From contig NC_060114.1 of assembly GCF_021155765.1 (NCBI RefSeq), forward strand, positions 13,091,501-13,155,500: a stretch of DNA of 64,000 bases, in the 5' to 3' direction. The notes under the pieces are model-generated. The model saw nothing but the letters and a program-made list of their open reading frames with translations, searched no databases and was not told where the DNA came from. The stretch is from Diprion similis. Lineage: Eukaryota > Arthropoda > Insecta > Hymenoptera > Diprionidae. A program made the position numbers and the translations under genes. Positions 24,382 to 33,589 of the stretch are shown here, in pieces (position 1 is the first letter of the stretch; each line of letters starts with the position of its first letter).

Positions 24382-27300
24382 CATATAACACAGTGTAAAG
24401 AATCGATTGTACAATTCTAAACTCGATCACAAATGATCGTTATGTAAACTTTATTCTATTCTTTAGATTATTATACCAAATTACAGAATTAATAAAATGG
24501 CATACGAACTTTGTACGCTGCAGAGTTTCGCTAAATTTTCATCATCATTACTATTAATGTCTTCTTTTTGCGCTTAATTTCTAGTGACGTGAGTCGTGTA
24601 TTCGAGAATGACTATGCAGGAGTTCATACATCCGCAGTGGCAGAGATCCTTGGATCAATAAAAAAAAAAAGTAAATCGCAATCACAATAATCACGAACAA
24701 CGAAGGCAATTTTGGTAAACAACGTATTAGAGCAACAGTCGTTTAAAAATTGGAACCTTATTCTGTACTATTTCGACATATGAAGTGAAACGTGATAAAA
24801 TCTCACGATCTCGAGAAGAGAAGCTTTTTATCTTCATCGATCATTCCAGATAACGAATGCCGAGATTACTAACCTTCGATCGGGTGTGACACAAGAATCA
24901 CGACACAATAACAACGTCCAGGTGGGTTTCTTACTTTTACATAACAAGGTCATTAACCTCGTTGCACGTAGCATCCTTGCCTACGTCCTACCTACACACC
25001 ACACCATGTACCTGAGCACAACATGCATCATAAGAACCCGAAGAGTGTTCGTGTTTGTTGCAAAATACATATACATGCATGCCGCATCGATTCGCCAGCA
25101 GGTCGAGGGTTCGTGGAGCAGTACAAGTAGCAGATCTGGTGATGCACTGCACCATGTGATAAAGCAACTGCGACTCGTTGACGTTGTTGTCGCAGTCTCC
25201 GAATATGTATTTACGTGATAAAAAGGACTCTGAGGATATCAAGTTTCTGGAACATTCTAGGTGAGACTGTCCTTCAAACTCTTTTGCAGATTTCTCTAAA
25301 TTTATACCCGAGTCCACGTAAAAATAAAACGCAAAAAGTGTTTATCGGTAGTAACATTGAAGATGGCGGATCAAATATGGCGGACGAAAATTTCAAATTC
25401 GATCGAATTTGGAGGAAAAAACTCGGATCAAGGTTTCAGTATGGCGAATCCAATCAGCGAAAAATTTTTTGACATTTCAAATTATCGTCCACCATATTGA
25501 ACCCGCCATCTTGAATTTTTGTAATTTGATTTCAGATTCGTAATCGGTAACCCCGAAAATGATTTTCGGGAATTTTTTCGGCAGGGAAAAATTGAATGGA
25601 TATTTTCTAAACACTGAGGATTTCTCATCACTACCTTAAACTATATCTGATAATTTTTCTTTCAAGTCATTCTTTTTTTTTTCAAGTCATTTTCATTCGC
25701 GTCCAATCTGGAATTCGTAATTTTGATGTTTAGATTATTTTATACTGTGGGATATTGTTAATAACTCGAAAACATCCATTCAATTCTTCCTTGTCGGAAA
25801 AATATCTGAAAACTACTTACTTTTCGACCTTCTAAACTAGGTCTCCCTTGAAACGTGTCAGTTCATAGTTCATAGTATGACTCTCATCCGTTGTCAGCAC
25901 GACTTGACTCTATCCTGCTCAACAGTAATTATGTTAATGGCTGACATTGCGATGATCTTCTTTGACTTCATTTCTCTGTTAAAGTTTTCAAGGTTGGTTT
26001 TCGTGCTTTGCTGGTAGTCGGTGTTCTGGTTTGTGAATGTCTATCAACGTATTCCAAAGAGTCAGTTTTATCAACGTTCATACTACAATTGATGTAATTT
26101 CCACGCCGTTTCAACCGTGAAAACTATTTCCTCGTCTTTCATTTATTTGAAGATTTTATTTTTCATTATGTTATCGACATTTAATATTACTTAAATTTTC
26201 CTACCGATCATTTGGTTTCCTTAATTATACCGGGGGGGGCAAATTGATTGCTCGTTAAATCTGTTTTCGTCGTAGTTTTGATCTACTACGTACGTCATAC
26301 CGCGGTATCAAATGGAAGATTCATAAGAAATTATTCGAGTATATTATACGAAAAAAATAACGGTACGAGTAAGTATAGGTATTTTCGAAATTCCTACGCA
26401 TAGCACGATGATATAATGATAGAAAAATATTATCCAAACGACCTCGAAATTCAGGAGACGTAAAAAACAGGATTGGTCATCAAATTAATTGGCAATCAAG
26501 TTTTAAATTATTGAATGCAGAATGAAGTCGGATCAACTTGCTTATCGCTGTATCTCGCGTGGTATATCAGATAATGAAGTGCAATATTTTATTAACAGCA
26601 TAAGTACGATGGATGATATGGATGATATGATCGCGCGCCGTGTTCGCATCATCAGTTCTGCTGTTTGCTGCTGTTGGATAATGGCACGTTGCATACACGC
26701 GAACGAGCAACGTTCATCCAATTTGACTCCCAAATTATGTTGCATTGATAAATTACTCGTCGCAAGAACTAAATTTATCATCATTCGTGGTGCAGGAGCA
26801 TGGCGGCAGTTATAATTATAAATTCGCCAATACAGAAATCAACTTGCAATTTAAGAAGTTTGAAAAAAAGTTATACAAATACCAATTCATACCATCAAGA
26901 TCAAGATTATAAATTTTATAACAAAATGTAGGTTTACGTTATCTGTATCTTTTTTACAAAAAAAAAAAAGCAAAGAGTAAAGAATTTTGACTCCCTTCAA
27001 ATGTGAAAGGCTTAAGTCAACTTTTAATTCTCCATATTTCCCCCAATTTATGGGGGATTTTTGTGGTAATTTAATATCAACATTTCAACATCCGATTGGA
27101 TATTTTAGCTTGATATTTTTGATAAATAATTATTTAACGTTGCTGCACGAATAATATTTTCCTAGATTCGAAACTCCGTGAACTTGAGAATGTTCTCGAA
27201 AATTTCTTGACCAGGAACTAGTGTGATAATTAAGTATAATTGTAAGATCGCGACGATATTCCGGGAAACCCAAAAAATATTTCTCACTAATGTCTTGTTT

Positions 27301-28984
27301 TCATTAGCATGGATTATTACAATGAATAAATTATACATAATTATTACAAGTTTGTGAAGTAGGTACATTAAGTCGGCAGCGTTTTATGATCAAGTACTCG
27401 AAGAAATTTCGAGACTTTAATTATCATTCGTGAACTAAAGGCGATGTTTTTATTTCAAAATTGTTCAACTTTTTCCGTTCAAATTGCACGTAATTTTTAC
27501 AAAATAATTCGACTACAATAATTTGAATGTAATTTATTTTAACAAATTACCGGTGTAAGCTATCGTCATTGAATCTCAGCGTTCAAGTAAAAATTATTGC
27601 AAGTTTAATATCCCATAAATTTCTATAACATTGTCGAGTCGCGAAATAAAATCAGTCACATTGAAAAAAATTTAGGCTTAGAAATTATTCGATGTTTTTC
27701 CTAACTACTGTGCAGAATTACAATTGAAATATAAGAAATTCAAGTGATTTTAAGTGAATTGAAATAGCTTTTTGACCATACTACAAACTATATATATATA
27801 TGTATAACAACTACGGTGTGGTTATACAAATTTGTTTACGTACAACTTAATTAATATTACGCATGATGATTTTTTCACGCAAGGTAAACCTTTCGGTAAT
27901 GATTGTGTCAATACTTTATGTCATCATTTCCATACTTCAGGTTTAAAATAAAATTCCCAAGTATTTCAGGTTTTTCCCAAGATTTTAAGAAGACTATTTA
28001 ACTAACGAAATAAGAATTTCGCGTTTCGCAAGAAGCTTGGTCGCTTGGGACTAATATCATTAATCGAGCTGTCGATTTTTGTAATGCTGCCGATAGCAGC
28101 TGTAGTAATTTTCGTATCAAAATTACCAAATAAGGTTTCAAAGTCCAGTTTCCACATTTCAAAATCATTTCATAGCACAAAAATACTCGCAATTTCGTGA
28201 CCGGAAGTTTGATAGATAATCCGCGTAATAAGTTTTTACCGACCGAGAAAAACCTTATTTATATTGACTACCATCAGAACTCACGCATGCATCAAGATTG
28301 ACGAAAAAACATTGCAACTATTGCAATTCAACATGTGCAGCATTTTAGTAAATAACGTTTCACCCGATCGATAAAGAAGAAAACAAGTCCTGACGAATAT
28401 GGAAAAACGTGTTTCCGGCTGTAGTGCGAAAAAATTTTCTGTTTCTTACCACTGAGAAGGAGTTCCAAATTAGCGTCGGTAGGGCTGAGGAGCGATTTGG
28501 GAACGGGTACCCTGGCGATGAGGCACTTGATGGCGAGTCGCCACCTGCTGGCTTCCCTTAGATTGTCCTCGTACTTGTCGAAGCTGCGAAACCTGAGGGT
28601 AAGAGTGCTTCTTTCGCGCCTTCTGGCACCCTTGACGCGGGGTTTTTTCATCGGGTAAGAGTAGATGTAGAGGTAGGCGGACATGTCGAGCTCGTCGTAG
28701 GGCTGGAAGTTTTCGCTCGATTCAACGACCTTCAGTTGGGTGCGAGAGGCGCCCGGGTGACAGACACAAGATCCGGCGTTCCGCTTCTTCGACCGCATGC
28801 ATCTGCACCCGATAATATCGCTCAACGCGATGGTTTCGGTCTTAGTCGATCCGTTGCTCTCCTTTTGGAGGCTGAGACCCTTCTCCGTGAGCTTGACTCG
28901 GTAAAACGTGTTTTTCTTAGAAGTTATGTAAAAGGTTTCCTCGAGCACCGGATCTGCCCGGATCGCCTCGCCATCCCCTTCCAT
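13421..28984 (-). CDS. Sphk: Sphingosine kinase
   Basis: Eight minus-strand coding exons: 28984-28450, 16592-16250, 15948-15849, 15741-15467, 15353-15097, 14284-14189, 14012-13873 and 13609-13421. All junctions keep phase, giving 644 aa, within the usual range for insect sphingosine kinases. The start is ATG 28984. Exon 1 is an N-terminal lipid-kinase extension of about 178 residues. Exon 2 carries the DAGK-catalytic core: LLVLLNPKSGPGRA, the nucleotide-binding VGGDGIIFEVVNGL, and LPLGIIPCGSGNGLAKS. Later exons supply SVGWGLMSDIDIESEKLR (substrate region) and the C-terminal GDFIMVHASYQTHLG / LADGVIWLL / EAVDYGPLQAEVFP strand module. An insert of about 130 residues (exons 4-6) is polar and low complexity. 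It phosphorylates sphingosine to sphingosine-1-phosphate in the cytosol or at membranes. Intron 1 is about 11.9 kb. Confidence 0.95.
14725..14894. repeat. A22 and T27 homopolymer runs in a sphingosine kinase intron
   Basis: A run of 22 A (14725-14746) and a run of 27 T (14868-14894) flank about 120 bp inside the intron between exons 5 and 6. The DNA between them shows no clear inverted repeat. The runs may be slippage-prone tracts or ends of an old retro-inserted fragment; nothing further is visible. Confidence 0.6.
17314..17359. repeat. AAT/AAC trinucleotide microsatellite
   Basis: Interrupted runs of TAA and CAA triplets lie in sphingosine kinase intron 1. This is a simple repeat with no coding role. 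Confidence 0.8.
17833..18181. mobile_element. Old fold-back (MITE-like) element, about 350 bp
   Basis: The left end reads GAGATATGAATTTTCCAAAA; the reverse complement of the right end reads GAGATATGAATTTTCAAAAA. Matching continues inward (TGCTTATAAATTTTTGA against TGCTTATAACTTTTTGA; TTTTTTTTCCTCAAATTGT against TTTTTTTTCCTGAAATTGT) to a small central palindrome near 18005. The arms have many substitutions and small indels, so the copy is old. It has no coding capacity, and I could not define a target-site duplication. Confidence 0.6.
18459..18614. mobile_element. Fold-back (MITE-like) element, about 156 bp
   Basis: Arms 18459-18530 and 18541-18614 are inverted copies around a 10-base loop (AAGTGGGCGG). 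Matched blocks include AAGTCTGTTACGTTGG near the loop and GGATTCTG/AGATTCTG with GACTAATTTTTT/GGCTAATTTCTT further out. Two GCGCATGCGC-containing palindromes lie just outside, at about 18397-18411 and 18440-18449. Non-autonomous DNA transposon is the likely class. Confidence 0.7.
22865..23078. mobile_element. Fold-back (MITE-like) element with GCGCATGCGC in each arm
   Basis: The 214-bp inverted repeat starts AATTGCTATAACGACCGAA and ends with its near-exact complement. Each arm carries TGGCTTATTGCGCATGCGCT and GAAATTCGAGA in mirror order; further in, GTTTTGTCAAGGTGACCAAC pairs with GTTGGTCACCCTGACAAAAC. The arms are highly similar, so the copy is fairly young. A 72-codon open frame crosses it but is a by-product of the repeat. 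Confidence 0.8.
24293..24318. repeat. (ATCA)n microsatellite
   Basis: About six tandem ATCA units lie in sphingosine kinase intron 1. A T28 run follows at 24348-24375. Confidence 0.85.
25340..25565. repeat. AAGATGGCGG palindromic dispersed repeat, copy 1
   Basis: AAGATGGCGGATCAAATATGGCGGAC near 25360-25385 is mirrored by GTCCACCATATTGAACCCGCCATCTT near 25486-25511, followed by a TTCAGATTCGTAATCGGTAA tail. A related copy lies at 38625-38905. The class is unknown; it is probably a non-autonomous mobile repeat. Confidence 0.65.
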
Positions 28985-31077
28985 CACAATTAATCTTATT
29001 TAATTAGTAACAATTGCCAACGTCGCGCCGTTTCAAACTTGGGTTACCGGCCGAGTTCTCGTGCAGATGTTCTCTTGTCTTTTTTCTTTTGTTTTACTCC
29101 TCCTCCTCCACAATGCTATGTCACATTTCAATGAAATCACGTTATATTTTTATTATTAATGATATCGTTACTCGTGTGATAGAAACTTTACTCCATTATT
29201 GCACACGAAAACTGACAAACACGCGCACACACATTGCAGAAAAACGAAAAAAAAAAATAATCGAACCAGTGTTTATATCAGATAAACGGCTAGAAACGGC
29301 GCGATGGATAATAAATTCGCATAGCATTTGCACGCCGAGTAGAATTCTCGATAAGATTAAACCGCCTTTTGCAACATAATACTGAGGCAATAATCGGTAG
29401 GTCTCAAGCTTTGTTTCACGCTATAATCCCCAATTGTGTGCGTATGAACGTCATCCGCACATTCGCGTCGATATGATGCAGCAGCAGCGAGTGGTTAAAT
29501 ACCCCACGCATCATCGCGTTCCGTAGCTCAGGTGGTGAGTGACAACGAATTCCGTCATAATTTAACCCCCGACAGCCAGTGTCCAGGAATTCCTTCGACC
29601 GTATATCTCGTCGTTGTTTCCGCAACAATCCCAGCTCGAATTACAGCCGGTGACGAAAAAGAGGAAGCCGCGAATATCGCCGTATATATTACTTAATAAA
29701 TAATTAAATAAAATCGTCCACTCGACAAACAACCGCTTTCTGTTATTCGTTTGCTTATTTTCTCGATCGTTTGTTTACTATTCACGTCCTTTTCTCCGCT
29801 CGGAAACCAGCCAGTCGATTGCGCGGTGCCCGCCTCGCGTGCTGCACTGCGACAGCAACACTTCGCTACTCTGCTAACGGGATACTACACAAGTACACAC
29901 TGATCGCCGGGTCGCTCGTATCTCGTGAAGTTGGTCTCGATACCGTCTACAGACTCGTGTCGCTCCCCCCCCCCCCCCCCCCCCCCAAGCCCTATACCAC
30001 TCCGGCGCTGTACGACCGGCAGGTGTATGTGTACATTTACCTCTATAAGTATTTATACTAATTATCAGTTTTGCGAATGCACTGATTGACCGACCGTGGT
30101 ATGAGTTCTTGTCTGAAAAAACTTATCACGACGATTGTCACTGAAATCATGCAGTCGTGTGGGGGAAATTCTCGGCACAGAGTTCCGAGTTGTATGAGAA
30201 TTGTGATGCCACCTGGTTACATTCCGGTGAAACATTTTTCGGATGGGGTGGGAAAGTTTGATACGAAAATTTCCTACTGTTACCGATCTAATGTTTACAC
30301 TTTTGGCATGAATATTGAATTATACAGTTTTTAGGCGTGCAGATTTCTGCGCTGATTGGGAGGGATAATGTACTTGTTCTTGACCGACTGATTACCATCG
30401 ATATAATTCTTCCAATTATTCGAGTAAATCGTAATATCTGTGAATGAAAATTAATTTGATACTGTAATCTGGGATTTATTTAAAATAGTGCAGTTACTCA
30501 GGTACCGACTATTTCCTTATGGACCGTTAAACATTTTTATGAAATAAACTAACATGTTAGAACTGTGATTATTCGACCAGGTTTTAGAAGCATCTAGTTT
30601 TGCCGTTGAGAAACTATAATAACCTCGTGAAATGCAAATATAATGCAAATACCATTGATCTCTCGACGTTACAATTCAAACACATAGGTAAAGAAAATGA
30701 AGGTAACGTCATTACATTGCACACAGCGCATGAAACTGCGGAGTTAAAAAAAAGTACCGTGCGTTTATAAATTCGATTCTTTCAATATTTGAAATGTTTG
30801 AAATGAAAATACTTAATGGTGAAACAAGAATAATTAAAACTTGTCCTCCGTTATTGAATTTTATTCGCTCTAAAAACACGTTAGGATACAATAAATATTT
30901 TACCTTAAGCGGGATCTAGATTTTGGTCGTTTTGGTGAACATCTGTGAGTGGTGAAATTTCAAATTCTCACTACTCGCGGCTGCGTTCAAGATTGACCGG
31001 AAGTGAGTCGACAGACAGCAGTGCTGCCATCTGTTCCACTCTCTCTTTCATCGCCGTTCACGTTCATCGGCGTCAGT
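28985..31077. promoter_or_regulatory. Divergent promoter region between sphingosine kinase and RpL18
   Basis: About 2.1 kb lies between the sphingosine kinase start (minus) and RpL18 (plus). A segment around 29750-30020 is more GC-rich than average and contains a C22 run. ACCGGAAGT (30996-31004), an ETS/GABP-type core, sits about 75 bp upstream of the proposed RpL18 transcription start. An AG on minus just upstream of the sphingosine kinase ATG could be a splice acceptor, so its 5' UTR may be spliced and its true promoter lie farther away. No coding exon is recognised. Confidence 0.4.
29965..29986. repeat. C22 homopolymer
   Basis: Twenty-two consecutive C (G on minus) stand out in otherwise AT-rich DNA. 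This could be a real slippage tract or a sequencing artefact; G-runs of this kind can form quadruplexes. Confidence 0.9.
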
Positions 31078-31087
31078 TTCTTTTTCC
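31078..31087 (+). promoter_or_regulatory. RpL18: Pyrimidine-tract (TCT/5'TOP) initiator of RpL18
   Basis: TTCTTTTTCC sits 12-21 bases before the ATG. It matches the polypyrimidine TCT initiator used by animal ribosomal-protein genes, with transcription expected to start at the C (31080). The 5' leader would be about 19 nt and begin with a terminal oligopyrimidine tract, which links translation to growth signalling in this gene class. Confidence 0.7.
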
Positions 31088-31098
31088 GGTGTGTCAAA

Positions 31099-33175
31099 AT
31101 GGTAAGATGGTCAACATATTTAATACGCTCCCCGTAATCCTTTGGCATCTGTTATATACGGGATAACGGTGACTTGTGCGTCAAGAGATCCTGTAGGAGG
31201 TGTATTAATAAAATGGATTTTCTGCACAGGGTATCGACATCAACCATAAACATGACCGTAAGGTTCGGCGAACCGAGCCCAAGTCGCAGGACGTGTATCT
31301 CAGGCTTCTCGTCAAGGTATTTATGCTTTCACTTGCTTTTCATTTCACTCCTCCTCTTTATCTGTCTGCAGCAATTCAAAAACACTCCCAAAGTTCAGAA
31401 TTTTCAACTCTGATAGATTTTTTATATTCCAACTTTCAGCTTTCAAGGTGCGCTAGGTTAGGTTAAGTTACAATTGGTTGACCGTCTCGCACGGCTGTTT
31501 ACCCCTTTGACAAAACACGTGTTCAATACCAACAATTTTGGGTAATCGAATTCAAGAACTGAACATTTCTACAAATTTCCATGAATTAACTTTATTCATC
31601 AACGGCGTGCAAACGCCAATACTATATGCGATTTGTCTGTCAAAATATTCTGTTCTTTTGCAAACTAACCTTTAGCAGTTGTGTGGTTGTCATTTTCCAT
31701 TGTGTCGAGCTGTCTTCTGATTTGTTTTCACATGTTTCATTTTCCGTCATATCCTAGCTTGGTTAAAACGCTGCGACGATATCATTATATCTCATTTTAT
31801 ATGAGAAAGTAGCCTCCGACAATCGTGAATTGATTGCGATGTATCACTACTGCTTACTTTCCAAATTGTACTACGTATAACGCAGTAATTCTAATATTTG
31901 ATAAAACTCCGAAGGCAAAAAAAGAATTATCATTTCTTATTGAGAAAATGTAATAAATTGATTATCATCATACTTGTACGCAATAATAAAGGTTATAACA
32001 GTAAAAAGATGTAAAAGTATAACAGATTTACATCAAAAAGAGACCTTATGTTATTTGAAAAATGAGATTTGCAGCATTTCTTATATTGCTTGCAGTGTTA
32101 ATGGTAAATTATGTATTATCTGATCCAATTTTTGAAGAAATAAAATTTCATAATTGTGACACGACTTACTACAAAAAAGTATATCTAAAATTTGTTGCGA
32201 ACCGCACTCTGTGTCAGTTTATTCATAAGCTGGTTCAATTTGAACGTTCGCTAGAAAAAACGAAGCAATCGATTTTCCTATTCAGGCTTTTGACTTCCTG
32301 TCGTCAAAAGTTGCTTATAAAGGTCGATACAAATCATAAGTTATTTTATTCAATTGCTGAAATGCAATGTATTTCCAAATGGGCAATGCAGTTAATTTCA
32401 TGCAATATTCTTTCACAGTTGTACCGCTTCTTAGCCAGACGTACTACTTCCAAATTCAACAAGATTATCTTGAAGCGCTTGTTTATGAGCAAAATCAATC
32501 GCCCGCCAATTTCTTTGGCTCGCATTGTCCGGTTCATGAAGAAGGAAGGTCGTGCTAACCGAATCGCAGTCATTGTTGGAACTGTCACTGATGATGCCAG
32601 AATTTTGGAAGTACCCAAGTTGACGGTAAATTGATATTTTTCATTTCAGTTCTCGCTAATAAATATTTGTAATTTATAGGTAATCTAGGCTGAGATATTA
32701 TTTTTCATCGTTTTCTGTTGTTATTGTTCTAAGTTAATTTTTGCGATTTAATATTGCAATTTTAACAGACAATCCCTATATTTGGAACTTTTAGCGAATC
32801 TCGTTTGAAAAAAATAGCTGTCTATTGTAATTGCATAAAATACCGAACTTTAATATACAATCTATCACTTACTTTTCCCTCATTAAATTCACTAAATTTC
32901 GGTAGGTATGCGCACTCCGTGTAACTGCAAAAGCGCGAGGACGTATCTTGAAGGCTGGCGGAGAGTTGATAACTTTTGATCAACTGGCCCTACGTTCACC
33001 GACTGGAAAGAACACAGTTTTGATGCAGGGACGCAGGAATGCGCGTGAAGCAGTCAAACACTTCGGGCCAGCACCCGGAGTGCCACATTCTCACACTAAG
33101 CCACTTGTACGCTCAAAGGGACGTAAGTTTGAACGTGCCAGGGGACGCAGGCGTAGCTGCGGTTACAAGAAGTAA
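31099..33175 (+). CDS. RpL18: 60S ribosomal protein eL18 (RpL18)
   Basis: Four exons: 31099-31101 (only the ATG), 31230-31316, 32419-32625 and 32906-33175. All GT-AG introns keep phase 0, giving 188 aa, the normal eL18 length. After the Met the protein begins [20 protein letters not shown] and ends in the basic tail [10 protein letters not shown]. The centre has [30 protein letters not shown] and the conserved [20 protein letters not shown] across the exon 3-4 junction. It is a structural protein of the large ribosomal subunit. The ATG-only first exon and pyrimidine-rich start are typical of ribosomal-protein genes. An AATAAA at 33307 follows. I looked for C/D-box snoRNAs in the introns and could not support one. 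Confidence 0.98.
32062..32418 (+). other. Candidate secreted-peptide frame inside RpL18 intron 2, in frame with exon 3
   Basis: The last 357 bp of intron 2 are open from ATG 32062 to the splice acceptor, in the same frame as RpL18 exon 3. The first 20 or so residues look like a signal peptide ([20 protein letters not shown], with a plausible cleavage before DP). The next 100 or so are basic and polar with five cysteines and one Asn-x-Thr site. Read-through would fuse this to eL18 residues 31-98 and end just past the exon 3 donor. I do not recognise the sequence. It could be a nested orphan gene, an alternative first exon, or chance. Confidence 0.25.
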
Positions 33176-33306
33176 ACCATCCCACTTCGCCGTCGTTTTT
33201 TTTTTCGCCACCAGTACACGACTTTTACGCATAGATATTCATTTAATATTTCAATACCTTATTGTGTACCGATTGTGTTGTACTTTGGTACAAGGGAATG
33301 GTGCGA

Positions 33307-33312
33307 AATAAA
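33307..33312 (+). terminator. RpL18: RpL18 polyadenylation signal
   Basis: AATAAA lies 132 bp after the RpL18 stop codon, a suitable position for a short ribosomal-protein 3' UTR. Confidence 0.75.
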
Positions 33313-33505
33313 TCTCGGTATTTAAAAACTAACAAACCTGCGGTTTTCTGCTGTGTTATTCATTCCTCATTCACTCAGTTCCTTTACATTTACTTTCCTA
33401 TATTTTGATACAATTTTATTCATTAATTCTCGTCACTATTTCCAATACTGTTGAAAACTTAACAAATACTTGAGAATCTCAAAATCTCGCCACTAGCTTC
33501 ACTCG

Positions 33506-33511
33506 TTTATT
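33506..33511 (-). terminator. Polyadenylation signal of the NME8-like gene
   Basis: TTTATT on plus (AATAAA on minus) lies about 80 bp after the stop at 33590. A second one is at 33415-33420. The two convergent genes therefore end within about 200 bp of each other. Confidence 0.55.
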
Positions 33512-33589
33512 TATGATCCGGCAGGAGTCTGGTCCAAAACAGAAAAACAAATTCATTAGATCATGTTTACGCACTTGTTGGCATGCATT

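Larger units (their letters stand above)
16593..28449 (-). other. Large first intron of sphingosine kinase
   Basis: The 11,857-bp intron has donor GTAAGAAA at 28449 and acceptor GTGCCCAG at 16593. No convincing nested gene is seen. It contains at least four fold-back or palindromic repeats (17833-18181, 18459-18614, 22865-23078, about 25340-25565), microsatellites, and long AT-rich stretches with no recognisable content. A first intron of this size often holds enhancers, but none is identifiable by eye. Confidence 0.85.

Noticed and set aside
28736-28993. Plus-strand open frame opposite sphingosine kinase exon 1
   Set aside because: Exact antisense shadow of the well-supported coding exon.
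31455-31470. TAGGTTAGG, similar to the insect telomere repeat
   Set aside because: Only about two units, inside an intron; expected by chance.
31317-32905. snoRNA in RpL18 introns
   Set aside because: Ribosomal-protein introns often host snoRNAs, but I found no C/D box pair with flanking stem and could not support an H/ACA fold by eye.
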